Counted from the stretch's first letter, positions 6,771 through 16,256 are shown. The stretch is DNA of 22,893 bases from JAAYLC01 sp964636665 (GCA_964636665.1 CAZWVT010000030.1:1-22893), one strand, 5' to 3'. Notes: generated by a model not told the origin, from the sequence alone. Numbers and translations are program-made.

Positions 6771-7256
6771 ATGGAAAAAGTCGGAATCATTATGGGAAGT
6801 GCAAGCGATATGCGCATTATGCAAGAAGCCATCGACGTACTGAAAGAATTGGAAATAGAAACAGCCGTCGATATTGTTTCGGCACATCGCACGCCTGATA
6901 AATTATTTGATTATGGAAAAAATGCACACACCCGCGGGATTTCGGTCATTATTGCCGGTGCCGGAGGTGCGGCGCATCTTCCGGGAATGGTGGCTTCCTT
7001 GTCGCCCTTGCCTGTGATTGGCGTTCCCGTAAAATCTCGAAATTCTATTGACGGTTGGGACAGCGTATTGTCTATTTTGCAAATGCCTGCGGGTGTTCCT
7101 GTAGCTACCGTTGCATTGGACGGCGGAAGAAATGCCGGCATTTTAGCCGCACAAATTCTTGGAGCTTCCAATCCGGAAATTTTAAAACGAATTACTGCTT
7201 TTAAAGAAAACTTAAAACTAAAAGTTGAAGAAAGCGCAAAGAAATTAAACAAATGA
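6771..7256 (+). CDS. purE: N5-carboxyaminoimidazole ribonucleotide mutase
   Basis: Class I PurE converts N5-CAIR into 4-carboxyaminoimidazole ribonucleotide. The 161-residue product carries the phosphate-binding GSASD (9-13), the catalytic SAHRTP (37-42), and the conserved AGAGGAAHLPGMVA (62-75). I start at the ATG 6771 rather than at the in-frame TTG 6762, because MEKVGIIMGS is the usual start and leaves the normal spacing to the active site. The presence of PurK next door confirms class I, the N5-CAIR-using type. The stop overlaps the ATG of the following peptidase gene (ATGA at 7253-7256), so all three are co-transcribed. Confidence 0.97.
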   Translation: MEKVGIIMGSASDMRIMQEAIDVLKELEIETAVDIVSAHRTPDKLFDYGKNAHTRGISVIIAGAGGAAHLPGMVASLSPLPVIGVPVKSRNSIDGWDSVLSILQMPAGVPVATVALDGGRNAGILAAQILGASNPEILKRITAFKENLKLKVEESAKKLNK

Positions 7257-9286
7257 ACACACAAAATATAAACCCTCTTTTACAACCTTTTGACACAGCT
7301 CCTTTTGAGCAATTGGAAGAAGCACATTTTCTTCCGGCAATTTCGCAGCTTATCGAAAAAGCGAGAGCAGAAATAGATGCTATCTCTCAAAATTCCGAGT
7401 CACCCACTTTTGAAAATACAGTTGAAGCACTTGAATACGCCGGACTTCAATTAAATCGTGCAGCTTCGGTATTTTTTAATTTAAACAGTGCGGAAACCAA
7501 TGATGAAATTCAGAAAATCGCACAAGAAGTTTCTCCAATGCTTACCGAATTCAGCAATGATTTGTTATTGAATGAAGCTTTGTTTGAACGCATCAAAACT
7601 GTTTACAATCAAAAACAAGAGGTCAATCTTACGGCGGAGCAAGAAATGCTGTTAGACAGGAAATACAAATCTTTTGTTCGAAACGGTGCGAATCTTCCCG
7701 AAGACAAAAAAAGAAAACTACGCGAAATCGATACGGAGTTATCGAAGTTAAGTTTAAAATTCGGCGAAAACGTTTTGGCAGAAACCAATCGTTACGAACT
7801 TCAACTTACCGATGAAAAAGAGTTGGTCGGACTGCCGGAAGGCGTTGTTGAAATGGCTGCCCAAACCGCCCAAGAACGCAATAAAAAAGGATGGGTTTTT
7901 ACGTTGGATTATCCGAGTTATATCCCTTTTATGACTTATTCCGAAAATCGGGAACGTCGTAAGGAATTAGCCATTGCTTTTGGCGCCAAAGGATTTCAAA
8001 ACGATTCTTTAGACAATCAGAAGCATGTGTTGCGCATCGTCGAGTTGCGATATCAACGTGCCAAATTATTGGGTTATTCCAGTCATGCGCATTATGTTTT
8101 GGAAGAACGAATGGCAAAATCTCCTGAAAAGGTGCAATCTTTTCTCAAAGCGCTTTTGGAAAAAGCACTTCCGGCTGCCAAAAGAGAATTTGAGGAACTC
8201 ACGCAGTTTGCCAAAAAACGCGACAACATCAACAGACTTGAAAAATGGGATGCTGCCTTTTATTCTGAAAAATTAAAACAACACATTTTTGATTTGGACG
8301 ACGAAAAACTCAAACCTTATTTTGAATTAAAAAATGTGATTGACGGTGTTTTTGAGATTTCCAAACGACTTTACAGGTTGAACTTCAAAGAAACGAATGC
8401 CCTTGAGAAATACCATCCGGAGGTAAAAACTTATGAAGTTACTGATGAGAACGGAGCGTTTATCGCTATCCTTTATGCTGATTTTCATCCGCGTTCCGGA
8501 AAGCGAAACGGGGCTTGGATGACTTCGTATAAATCCCAAATGAATTACAGAGGCAAAAACGAACGCCCTCATATTTCGATTGTTTGTAATTTTACCAAAC
8601 CCACGGCTTCCAAACCTTCTTTATTGACCTTTAACGAGGTGACTACCTTGTTTCACGAATTTGGTCATGCGTTGCACGGCATGCTTGCCGACACAACCTA
8701 TCCGAGTTTGTCGGGAACAGGCGTTTATTGGGATTTCGTAGAACTGCCGAGTCAGATTTTTGAAAACTGGTGTTACGAAAAAGAAGCGCTTGCACTTTTT
8801 GCCAAACACTATCAGACGGGCGAAGTAATCCCCATGGAGTACATTGAAAAAATAAAGGAAAGTGCCAATTTTCAGGAAGGTTTAGCCACATTACGACAGT
8901 TGGGCTTTGGCTTTTTGGATATGGCGTGGCATCATACCAATCCGGAAGGCATTGAGAGTGTAAAATCTTTTGAAATGGCGGCATTCAACAAAACGCAACT
9001 TTATCCGGATGTAGCAGAAAACTGTATGAGCACTTCATTTTCTCATATTTTTCAAGGAGGATATGCTGCCGGATATTACAGTTACAAATGGGCAGAAGTT
9101 TTGGATGCCGATGCGTTTAAATTATTTCAGGAAAAGGGAATTTTCAATCCAGAAACTGCTGAAAGTTTTCAACACAACATTCTATCAAAAGGAGGTACAG
9201 AAGATCCTATGACGCTTTATAAAAGATTCCGCGGTCACGAACCCGACGAAACTGCTTTGCTGGAACGCGCAGGATTATTGAAGTAA
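7253..9286 (+). CDS. prlC: M3 family oligopeptidase (oligopeptidase A-like)
   Basis: This 677-residue zinc metallopeptidase cleaves short peptides, probably in the cytosol as no signal peptide is present. The active site is HEFGH (468-472) in TTLFHEFGHALHG, and the third zinc ligand is E497 in WDFVELPSQ. The length and the sequence around FENWCYEKEALALFAKHY and the NPLL start are closer, from memory, to oligopeptidase A (PrlC) than to the dipeptidyl carboxypeptidase Dcp, which has FVEFPSQ instead. Both are about 680 residues, so the gene symbol is provisional. It is translationally coupled to purE; the link with purine synthesis is probably a matter of shared growth-linked expression. A bidirectional terminator follows. 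Confidence 0.9.
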   Translation: MNTQNINPLLQPFDTAPFEQLEEAHFLPAISQLIEKARAEIDAISQNSESPTFENTVEALEYAGLQLNRAASVFFNLNSAETNDEIQKIAQEVSPMLTEFSNDLLLNEALFERIKTVYNQKQEVNLTAEQEMLLDRKYKSFVRNGANLPEDKKRKLREIDTELSKLSLKFGENVLAETNRYELQLTDEKELVGLPEGVVEMAAQTAQERNKKGWVFTLDYPSYIPFMTYSENRERRKELAIAFGAKGFQNDSLDNQKHVLRIVELRYQRAKLLGYSSHAHYVLEERMAKSPEKVQSFLKALLEKALPAAKREFEELTQFAKKRDNINRLEKWDAAFYSEKLKQHIFDLDDEKLKPYFELKNVIDGVFEISKRLYRLNFKETNALEKYHPEVKTYEVTDENGAFIAILYADFHPRSGKRNGAWMTSYKSQMNYRGKNERPHISIVCNFTKPTASKPSLLTFNEVTTLFHEFGHALHGMLADTTYPSLSGTGVYWDFVELPSQIFENWCYEKEALALFAKHYQTGEVIPMEYIEKIKESANFQEGLATLRQLGFGFLDMAWHHTNPEGIESVKSFEMAAFNKTQLYPDVAENCMSTSFSHIFQGGYAAGYYSYKWAEVLDADAFKLFQEKGIFNPETAESFQHNILSKGGTEDPMTLYKRFRGHEPDETALLERAGLLK

Positions 9287-9297
9287 GCAACAAAAAA

Positions 9298-9335
9298 AGA
9301 GAAGCCGTTTAGCGGTAATAAACGACTTCTCTTTT
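9298..9335. terminator. Bidirectional intrinsic terminator
   Basis: The arms 9298-9311 (AGAGAAGCCGTTTA) and 9319-9332 (TAAACGACTTCTCT) pair over 14 bp with one mismatch and a 7-nt loop. A run of Ts follows on the plus strand, and a run of As precedes the hairpin, which gives a T tract on the minus strand. It lies between the convergent oligopeptidase and lipoprotein genes and can serve both. Confidence 0.85.
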
Positions 9336-9358
9336 ATAAAACCCGATAGGGTCAAGAA

Positions 9359-10387
9359 CTACTCTTTTTTCACTCCAAAGTTTTCGAATACTTTGTTGTT
9401 TTTATCAAATTCAAATTTAACAGCCTTTGGCGTATTTATAAAATAAGCTGAGGCATCTGCTCCTTTAGCTGCTGAACTGCCAATGTTAAATTTCATCGCT
9501 GTTTTAAAGGCACCACCACCGTCTGATGGTACAAACGTTCCGTAAAATGGATTCGTTCCCGAAGTAGGTTGGACTAAATGACCTTCGTAATGGGCTACTA
9601 CCGAATAAGAAGTATTATCAGGCACACTGCAATTAGACCACAAATGCACTTCTACGAGATATTCTCCGTTTTCAATAACAACGTTTGGATCATCTGCATA
9701 AGTGATATTTTCGTTGTTGATGTTGTCTATTCCACATCCTGCATTGCTATCAATATCTAAAGTACCACCGTTGAAGGAATATGGGTTTGCGTAATAAATA
9801 CGGGTTCCATTAGGCTCTGTTACATGCAAATCCACGTCATTAGGCTGATCCCAGGAAAGACTAATTTGAAGTTTTCCGGTTCCGGCTTCCAACAAGCTGA
9901 TTTCCATAAATTCGAAAGGTCCGAAATTCCCTTGTCCGTCACTTACACCGATTGCCAAAGTAAAACTGCTTCCGAGCTGCTGGCTGACAAGCATTCTGAT
10001 TGCACCTTCTGCCATTGCTGCTACACCGCGGTTAGCTGCATTGCTGTTCATCGGAATGGTATAGTATCCTTGTTTGTCTTTCACGCCCACGATAATTTCC
10101 GTAGCTCTGTCATCGGCTGTTACGTAAATGTTGTTGGTTCCCCCGGCTAATACGGTAGCATTCCCCGTGATGCCGGAAATGGAAAAATCCGAAGTGTTGG
10201 AACCCGGCAAAGGACGCCCTTGGAAATCACCGTTTGTAATGTCGAAATACGTAGTTTTAAAACTCTCGTGATTGATACCGCCGTCTCCGCCATCGTCTTT
10301 ATTACATGAAAGCAGTAATGCACCTGAAAATAAAATTACGGCAAATTTAGTACTCAGGTTTTTAAAAAGAAATGTTTTGTTTTTCAT
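9359..10387 (-). CDS. Surface-exposed lipoprotein with DUF2135-like domain
   Basis: The 342-residue product starts with a lipoprotein signal peptide: a hydrophobic stretch from about residue 15, the lipobox LLSC and lipidated C28. The next residues, N-K-D-D, match the C-x-K-(D/E)2 lipoprotein export signal defined in Capnocytophaga, so the protein is expected on the outer face of the outer membrane. Residues 40-170 form a beta-rich region I do not recognise. From about 177 to 260 the sequence SWDQPNDVDLHVTEPNGTRI and GGTLDIDSNAGCG match the DUF2135/YfaP-like domain, whose Asp-rich loops may bind calcium. The function is unknown. It stands alone, with its own promoter-like box at 10418-10425 and a terminator shared with the convergent gene. 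Confidence 0.75.
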   Translation of the reverse strand: MKNKTFLFKNLSTKFAVILFSGALLLSCNKDDGGDGGINHESFKTTYFDITNGDFQGRPLPGSNTSDFSISGITGNATVLAGGTNNIYVTADDRATEIIVGVKDKQGYYTIPMNSNAANRGVAAMAEGAIRMLVSQQLGSSFTLAIGVSDGQGNFGPFEFMEISLLEAGTGKLQISLSWDQPNDVDLHVTEPNGTRIYYANPYSFNGGTLDIDSNAGCGIDNINNENITYADDPNVVIENGEYLVEVHLWSNCSVPDNTSYSVVAHYEGHLVQPTSGTNPFYGTFVPSDGGGAFKTAMKFNIGSSAAKGADASAYFINTPKAVKFEFDKNNKVFENFGVKKE

Positions 10388-10417
10388 TTTGAATTAATTT
10401 AGTTTATAGTTGAACTG

Positions 10418-10425
10418 CAAAAGTA
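10418..10425 (-). promoter_or_regulatory. Bacteroidota -7 box before the lipoprotein gene
   Basis: Read on the minus strand this is TACTTTTG, a full match to TAnnTTTG, and it ends 30 nt before the ATG at 10387. A -33 TTTG at the normal spacing is not clear. Confidence 0.6.
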
Positions 10426-10523
10426 GGTCAAATTTTGCATTATCGCTATTTTTTAAAAAAAATCTCCTTACCTCCCATTAATTTTAACATTCCTGTTTTC
10501 TAATTACCCGAAAAACAATCTAT

Positions 10524-11957
10524 TTAAAAGACGGCGATTTTTTTCAGGAATTGTTGTGATGCGGCTGTTCTGAATGCAATTACATAAAGTCCCTGAGGAA
10601 TACTTTCGGTTGAAATAGCATCTTGCCAACCCGGTTCAAAAGTGCGAATTTTTCTACCATTCATATCGTAAATTTCAATTTCAGCAATAGCATCGGATTT
10701 CGTAAAACGGTAATACAACATATTGTTTCGCTGATAGATAGTCAATTCATCCTCGGTAAATTCTGTAGTATTCAAGCGCTGCCCTTTTGCCGCTTCAACA
10801 ATGTATTGAAGCCCCAATTTGGCAAACTTGGCGGCGTGTGCTCCCGTCTGTAGCACAGAAAACAAATCATTTGTCGTGTGAATAAACGGATTGTCCTCAC
10901 CCAATGCCGCTTCAAAAGGCATAGACGCCCGATATCCGTTTACCGCCCAGCTTGCATGATCGGAACACGCATAGCCACATTGTGAAAATCCATACGTAAA
11001 CCGATGTGCGCCGGAAGCATTGTAATAATCCATCAATGAAGTCAAAAACTGATTTAATTCGTTGTTGGAATACCAATCGTCCAAAATATAAACATCTTCG
11101 ACCGAACCGTTATATCCTGTCATATCCAATTGCACATAAGAAATCACATTTACATTGTTGTTTTTATAATCCTCAGCAATTTCTGCCGAACCGACCAGTC
11201 CGATTTCTTCAGCGGCATACGCCATAAATTCCACAGTTTTGGAGGGTTGATAATTATTGTCAAGCAACACACGTATAATTTCTGTAAGCGATGCTATTCC
11301 CGAGGCGTTGTCATCAGCGCCCGGCGCATTGTCAGTATCCCACGTAATGGAATCGATATGACCTCCGATAATGACATATTCCGACGGATTGTCTGCTCCT
11401 TCGATGGTAAGAATCAATGACGGCATCGGCGTTCCGACGTGAGTTACAAGCCGCGTGGAAATATCGGTTCTGGAGGTTGCCAAAATCATATCGTCCCATT
11501 TTTGTTTTAAGTCGATAACAGATTGCGTTGCCTGTGCTTTTGTGTGAAAACGCGTCCCGTAATTTTGTAAATCCACTATGGTATTTTCAATGTTTGTCTG
11601 ATCAACGGCATCTAATAATTCATTGACCAAAACGGATTCGGTAATTGTAAAATTTTGCAAGTTATTTTCAGTGGGACGGTTATTTAAAATCTCATTCGCT
11701 TGTTGCAGCGATTGTGCAATCATAAATTGTGGTCCGTGAACCGGACTTTCCATCCGTAAGATTTGCGTCATTTGGTTGGTCAGCGAAACTGCTGAAATTC
11801 CGTTTGACGATTGAAGAATCTCCATTTCCGTTGGATGTAAGTTTTGATAATAAACAGCAGTTTGACTGTCCATTGTGGCAATTATTCCTTTGTTTTGAGC
11901 CACTAGACCCATGCCGAGAAAAAGTGCGGTTATCAGTAGAGAAAGTTTTTGATGCAT
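10524..11957 (-). CDS. Secreted M28 zinc aminopeptidase with T9SS sorting domain
   Basis: I start at ATG 11957 (477 residues) because MHQKLSLLITALFLGMGLVAQ is a clean signal peptide; the upstream ATG at 11972 would add five residues. The peptidase domain has all five M28 zinc ligands: H200 in GGHIDS, D215 in GADDNASG, E251 in AAEEIG, D278 in QLDMTG and H360 in IHTTND, with E250 as the general base. C327 and C331 match the close disulfide pair of the Aeromonas/Vibrio leucine aminopeptidases. Residues 404-477 (LTIYQRNN, IEIYDMNGRKIRTF, IPQGLYVIAF and the end KKIAVF) form a type A T9SS C-terminal domain, so the enzyme is sent through the outer membrane. It should release N-terminal, probably hydrophobic, residues from peptides outside the cell. 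Confidence 0.93.
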   Translation of the reverse strand: MHQKLSLLITALFLGMGLVAQNKGIIATMDSQTAVYYQNLHPTEMEILQSSNGISAVSLTNQMTQILRMESPVHGPQFMIAQSLQQANEILNNRPTENNLQNFTITESVLVNELLDAVDQTNIENTIVDLQNYGTRFHTKAQATQSVIDLKQKWDDMILATSRTDISTRLVTHVGTPMPSLILTIEGADNPSEYVIIGGHIDSITWDTDNAPGADDNASGIASLTEIIRVLLDNNYQPSKTVEFMAYAAEEIGLVGSAEIAEDYKNNNVNVISYVQLDMTGYNGSVEDVYILDDWYSNNELNQFLTSLMDYYNASGAHRFTYGFSQCGYACSDHASWAVNGYRASMPFEAALGEDNPFIHTTNDLFSVLQTGAHAAKFAKLGLQYIVEAAKGQRLNTTEFTEDELTIYQRNNMLYYRFTKSDAIAEIEIYDMNGRKIRTFEPGWQDAISTESIPQGLYVIAFRTAASQQFLKKIAVF

Positions 11958-12032
11958 AGCTATAGTGAGCATAAATTAATTGAGGTATAAGTATCTTTTA
12001 TTATAAACTGCAAATTTCTTAAATAATGTATA

Positions 12033-12665
12033 ATGTTATCCATTAAAACTCATAAATATCTGTTTATTGAATTATTTTTCGTTTCAAACTTGATTAAATT
12101 TGGACAAAAAATTGCTTTGGACACACCTGAACCGGACAAGTGGGTAGATCGCTACTCCGATTATCTTTACAATTACGCCATTGGAAGAGTGAACAATCAT
12201 GAAGTGGCTCAGGATATTGTATCCGAAACTTTCCTATCGGCCTTAAAAGGAATCAAGAGTTTTGAAGGTCGCTCATCAGAACGGACTTGGTTAATCGCCA
12301 TCATCAAAAGAAAAATCATCGATTATTACAGAAAGCAAAGCACAGAGAAAGAACGTGCCAAAGTTTCCTTTCACAACATGGATGCCGATTATGAAAAAGA
12401 CTGGTTGGAAGAAAATGTTGCCGACCTGCAATTGTTGTCTGCCGACGAGAAATTGGAGAACGATGAACTGCGAATGACAATCTTAGAATGCATGACCGAA
12501 CTCAATGATATTCAAGCACGTGTATTCCGAATGAAAAACATCGAAGGATTGGATTCCGAATATATTTGTAATGAATTGAATATTACACCGTCTAATCTAT
12601 GGGTAATACTGCACAGAGCAAGAAAAATACTTATGGATTGCATGGAGAAAAAATGGTTTAACTAA
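12033..12665 (+). CDS. ECF-type RNA polymerase sigma factor
   Basis: The 210-residue protein is a group IV sigma factor with two domains. Region 2 spans about residues 41-100 (YLYNYAIGRV, AQDIVSETFLSALKG, SERTWLIAIIKRKIIDYYRK) and binds the -10 element. Region 4 spans about 154-205 (ELNDIQARVFRMKNIEGLDS followed by the helix-turn-helix ICNELNITPSNLWVILHRAR). The first 30 residues are hydrophobic and not part of the family core; the real start may be later, at the TTG of LDTPEPDKW, since this family usually begins near that point. It is divergent from the M28 peptidase gene with only 75 nt between them, and the next gene encodes a small Cys-rich protein likely to be its partner. Its target genes cannot be read from here. 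Confidence 0.93.
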   Translation: MLSIKTHKYLFIELFFVSNLIKFGQKIALDTPEPDKWVDRYSDYLYNYAIGRVNNHEVAQDIVSETFLSALKGIKSFEGRSSERTWLIAIIKRKIIDYYRKQSTEKERAKVSFHNMDADYEKDWLEENVADLQLLSADEKLENDELRMTILECMTELNDIQARVFRMKNIEGLDSEYICNELNITPSNLWVILHRARKILMDCMEKKWFN

Positions 12666-12675
12666 TCTCGACAAG

Positions 12676-12936
12676 ATGGGAACTTCCAAATGCCAAAAAA
12701 CTACAAAACTTTGCGACAAAAGAGAATGTAAAGAAGCTACTTTTCTTGAAATCATCGTTATATATTTGCATTTGTTTCGTTGTAGAAGTTGTCGAGAATA
12801 CTCAAAAAAGACCCAAAAACTATCGTCTATCCTCAAAAAAGCTTCCATAAAAAAAATGTGTCCGACTCGTAAACAACAATTAAAAACACGTTTTCAAGAG
12901 GAAATCAAAGAATCTGCCTCACAAGCCGAAAACTGA
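12676..12936 (+). CDS. Small Cys/His-rich protein, possible anti-sigma partner
   Basis: This 86-residue protein starts 10 nt after the sigma-factor stop codon. It has four to five cysteines near the N-terminus (C6, C13, C18) and an HxxxCxxC motif at 32-39 (HLFRCRSC), the zinc-binding pattern of ZAS-type anti-sigma factors and of zf-HC2 domains. There is no membrane segment beyond a moderately hydrophobic helix at 23-34, so a soluble regulator is likely. The rest is lysine-rich and ends NRFQ-like in charged helices. Position and motif favour a zinc-binding, possibly redox-sensing, anti-sigma factor; the binding partner is inferred from the gene order. Confidence 0.65.
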   Translation: MGTSKCQKTTKLCDKRECKEATFLEIIVIYLHLFRCRSCREYSKKTQKLSSILKKASIKKMCPTRKQQLKTRFQEEIKESASQAEN

Positions 12937-13088
12937 TTTACAAAAACCACCTTTACTCAATCGGAAAGGACATCAACTCCAAAAGAAGCAAAACAACGCA
13001 ATTGTTTAGTTTCTGAAACAGAAATATTTATTCCATTAAAAAGAATTTATCTACCTCCGATTGCATTTATTAATCGGGTAAAAAACAC

Positions 13089-13096
13089 TATTTTTG
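13089..13096 (+). promoter_or_regulatory. Bacteroidota -7 box before gcvP
   Basis: TATTTTTG matches TAnnTTTG and lies 87 nt before the gcvP ATG, giving a leader of about 80 nt. A TTG at 13061-13063 could be the -33 element but the spacing of 25 nt is longer than usual. No glycine riboswitch fold was recognised in the leader. Confidence 0.45.
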
Positions 13097-13183
13097 CACT
13101 TCGAATAAAGTGTGTAATCAGCGATTAGCCATTATTGCACTTTTCATATAATTTTTAACAATCCCACAAGAAGCGATAACACT

Positions 13184-16033
13184 ATGAATACGGATTCTTT
13201 TGCATTAAGACACATCGGACCTCGTGAATCTGAGCTCCCTGAAATGTTGAAAACCATTGGCGTTAATTCTTTAGATCAATTAATTTACGAAACCATTCCT
13301 GACGATATCTTGCTGAAAAAAGCTTTAAAACTGGACACAGCGATGAGCGAGCAAGAGTTTTTGGAACACATCATGGAATTGTCCACAAAAAACAAGAATT
13401 TTAAATCTTATATCGGACTTGGATACCATCAGTCGGTTACGCCTCCTGTTGTTCAGCGTCATATTTTTGAAAATCCGGGTTGGTACACGGCTTATACACC
13501 TTATCAGGCAGAAATTTCACAAGGCCGGTTGGAAGCACTTTTAAATTTCCAAACGGTAATCACCGAACTTACCGGAATGGAATTGGCAAATGCTTCCCTC
13601 CTCGACGAATCTACGGCCGCCGCAGAAGCAATGTCTTTGTTATTGGCGGTGAGAGATCGAGAAAAAAAGAAAAACAATGCGGTAAAATTCTTTGTTTCCG
13701 AGCAGATTCTTCCGCAAACATTATCAGTGCTTAAAACCCGTGCCATTCCCATCGGCGTAGAACTGGTCGTCGGCAACCATGAAACCTTTGATTTTGCAGC
13801 GGATTATTTTGGAGTACTTCTTCAATATCCCGGAAAAACAGGCGAAGTTTTCGATTATAAAGAATTTGTTCAAAAATCCAATGATGCCGGAATTAAAGTA
13901 GCCGTAGCCGCTGATATTCTAAGCTTGGTACTTTTGGAAGCCCCCGGACATTTTGGAGTGGACGTGGTTGTAGGAACCACGCAGCGATTTGGAATTCCCT
14001 TAGGATACGGAGGTCCTCACGCAGCTTATTTTGCTACTAAGGACGAATACAAAAGAACCATTCCCGGACGTATTATCGGAGTTTCCAAAGATGTTGACGG
14101 AAATCGAGCGTTGCGAATGGCTTTGCAAACTCGAGAGCAACACATCAAGCGCGACAAAGCAACTTCAAACATTTGTACCGCCCAAGTTTTATTGGCAGTT
14201 ATGGCGAGTATGTACGCTGTTTATCACGGTCCGAGAGGATTGAAATACATCGCACAGAAAGTTCATCGAAGTGCTTTAACCTTATCCAACAAGCTTCAAG
14301 AATTAGGATTTGAACAAGTCAACAACGTGTTTTTCGATACCATTGTAATAAAAACCGATGCGACAAAAATCAAATTCTTTGCAGAAGCGAAAGAAGTCAA
14401 TTTTTATTATCCCGACAACGAAACCGTTTCAATTTCTCTTAATGAAGCGACTACTGTCAAAGATTTAAACAAAATACTCTCCATTTTTGCCGAAACGAAT
14501 AAAGCTGATTTCTCCAAAATCACGGAATTGGTTGAAAACGACAACATTCCGGAAAACGTTGCACGTCAGACCTCGTATATGGAGCAAGAAGTTTTCAACA
14601 GCTATCACAGTGAGACCGAGCTTATGCGCTACATCAAAAAATTGGAGCGCAAAGATTTGTCTTTAAATCACTCGATGATTTCTTTAGGCTCGTGTACGAT
14701 GAAATTGAATGCCGCCGCAGAGATGCTTCCTTTGAGCAATCCGATGTGGGGGAACATTCATCCATTTGTTCCTGTTGATCAAGCTGAAGGTTATCATACC
14801 GCATTGAGAAAACTTGAAAAACAATTGAGTGAAATCACCGGTTTTGCAGCAACTTCCTTGCAGCCAAACAGTGGAGCTCAAGGCGAATTTGCCGGTTTGA
14901 TGGTCATTCGCGCTTATCACGAATCCCGAGGCGACCACAATCGAAATATTTGTCTGATTCCGGCTTCTGCACACGGAACCAATCCGGCAAGTGCGGTGAT
15001 GGCAGGAATGAAAGTAGTCGTTGTAAAATCTACCGAAGAAGGAAATATCGACGTCGAAGATTTGAGAGAGAAAGCTGTTAAACACAAGGACAACCTATCG
15101 TGTATAATGATAACTTATCCATCTACTCACGGTGTCTATGAAGCTTCGATAAAAGAAATAACGAGTATCGTTCATGAAAACGGCGGTCAGGTTTATATGG
15201 ACGGCGCCAATATGAATGCGCAAGTTGGTTTGACACATCCGGGTGCCATTGGTGCAGATGTCTGTCATTTGAACTTGCACAAAACATTTGCAATTCCTCA
15301 TGGTGGTGGCGGTCCCGGCGTAGGTCCAATATGCGTTGCCAAACAATTGGTTCCTTTTTTACCCGGAAATCCTGTGATTCCTACCGGCGGTTCTGATGCC
15401 ATTACAGCCATATCTTCTGCACCGTTTGGAAGCGCATTGGTTTGTTTAATTTCCTATGGCTATATCTGTATGCTGGGGGTAAACGGTCTTAAAAAAGCAA
15501 CTCAATACGCCATTTTGAATGCAAACTACATCAAAGAACGCCTGAAAGGGCATTACGAAGTTTTATACACCGGCGAACGCGGACGTGCTGCACATGAGAT
15601 GATTATCGATTGTCGTCCGTTTAAAGAAAAAGGAATTGAAGTTTCCGATATTGCAAAACGCCTTATGGATTACGGATTCCACGCGCCTACCGTATCGTTT
15701 CCTGTAGCCGGAACGCTGATGATAGAACCGACAGAAAGTGAAAGCAAGCAAGCGTTGGATCAATTCTGTGATGCGATGATTGCCATTCGCAATGAAATTA
15801 AAAACGTAATTAAAGACGAAACTGACAACGCATTGAAAAATGCACCGCATACGTTGGCTATGGTAACTGCCGACAAATGGGATTTCCCTTATACAAGACA
15901 AGAAGCAGCTTTTCCGTTAGATTACTTGTCTGAAAACAAATTCTGGCCGTCCGTACGTCGTGTTGACGATGCTTATGGCGACCGAAATCTCATTTGTACT
16001 TGCGATCCGATAGAAGCATATATGGACGCTTAA
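13184..16033 (+). CDS. gcvP: Glycine dehydrogenase (decarboxylating), P-protein
   Basis: GcvP is the pyridoxal-phosphate enzyme of the glycine cleavage system. It removes CO2 from glycine and passes the aminomethyl group to the lipoyl arm of the H-protein. The 949-residue single-chain form (both halves fused) has the usual length. It starts with the typical SFALRHIGP segment (residues 5-13). The PLP-binding lysine is K700 in HLNLHKTFAIPHGGGGPG, and the second half shows SLGSCTMKLNAA and PNSGAQGEFAGLM. No frameshift or loss is seen. The other glycine cleavage genes (gcvT, gcvH) are not adjacent, which is common in Bacteroidota. A strong terminator hairpin follows, so it is probably a single-gene unit. 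Confidence 0.98.
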   Translation: MNTDSFALRHIGPRESELPEMLKTIGVNSLDQLIYETIPDDILLKKALKLDTAMSEQEFLEHIMELSTKNKNFKSYIGLGYHQSVTPPVVQRHIFENPGWYTAYTPYQAEISQGRLEALLNFQTVITELTGMELANASLLDESTAAAEAMSLLLAVRDREKKKNNAVKFFVSEQILPQTLSVLKTRAIPIGVELVVGNHETFDFAADYFGVLLQYPGKTGEVFDYKEFVQKSNDAGIKVAVAADILSLVLLEAPGHFGVDVVVGTTQRFGIPLGYGGPHAAYFATKDEYKRTIPGRIIGVSKDVDGNRALRMALQTREQHIKRDKATSNICTAQVLLAVMASMYAVYHGPRGLKYIAQKVHRSALTLSNKLQELGFEQVNNVFFDTIVIKTDATKIKFFAEAKEVNFYYPDNETVSISLNEATTVKDLNKILSIFAETNKADFSKITELVENDNIPENVARQTSYMEQEVFNSYHSETELMRYIKKLERKDLSLNHSMISLGSCTMKLNAAAEMLPLSNPMWGNIHPFVPVDQAEGYHTALRKLEKQLSEITGFAATSLQPNSGAQGEFAGLMVIRAYHESRGDHNRNICLIPASAHGTNPASAVMAGMKVVVVKSTEEGNIDVEDLREKAVKHKDNLSCIMITYPSTHGVYEASIKEITSIVHENGGQVYMDGANMNAQVGLTHPGAIGADVCHLNLHKTFAIPHGGGGPGVGPICVAKQLVPFLPGNPVIPTGGSDAITAISSAPFGSALVCLISYGYICMLGVNGLKKATQYAILNANYIKERLKGHYEVLYTGERGRAAHEMIIDCRPFKEKGIEVSDIAKRLMDYGFHAPTVSFPVAGTLMIEPTESESKQALDQFCDAMIAIRNEIKNVIKDETDNALKNAPHTLAMVTADKWDFPYTRQEAAFPLDYLSENKFWPSVRRVDDAYGDRNLICTCDPIEAYMDA

Positions 16034-16055
16034 TAAACTGTCTAATTACATTGTT

Positions 16056-16101
16056 ATAAAAAAGACTTTGTTGTATTGCCTTATAACAAAGTCTTTTTTA
16101 T
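16056..16101. terminator. Strong intrinsic terminator after gcvP
   Basis: The arms 16056-16072 and 16085-16101 are perfect reverse complements over 17 bp, with core AAGACTTTGTT and AACAAAGTCTT and a 12-nt loop. The A run on one side and T run on the other make it active on the plus strand and potentially on both strands. It begins 23 nt after the gcvP stop. Confidence 0.9.
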
Positions 16102-16256
16102 TAAGGTCGTGTTCAACTAAAACGTATGACTATTGAAGTAAGTTCTATTTTAACCTGTAAATTAAATACAGCAAAATCAACCGATACAAACCATTTTATT
16201 TTTAATTTAGTTTTTTATCGGACAGTAATGATTAATTTTAAAGAAAAATTACATTT

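Noticed and set aside
13097..13183. Glycine riboswitch before gcvP
   Set aside because: The leader is about 80 nt and shows no paired, GC-rich aptamer-like helices.
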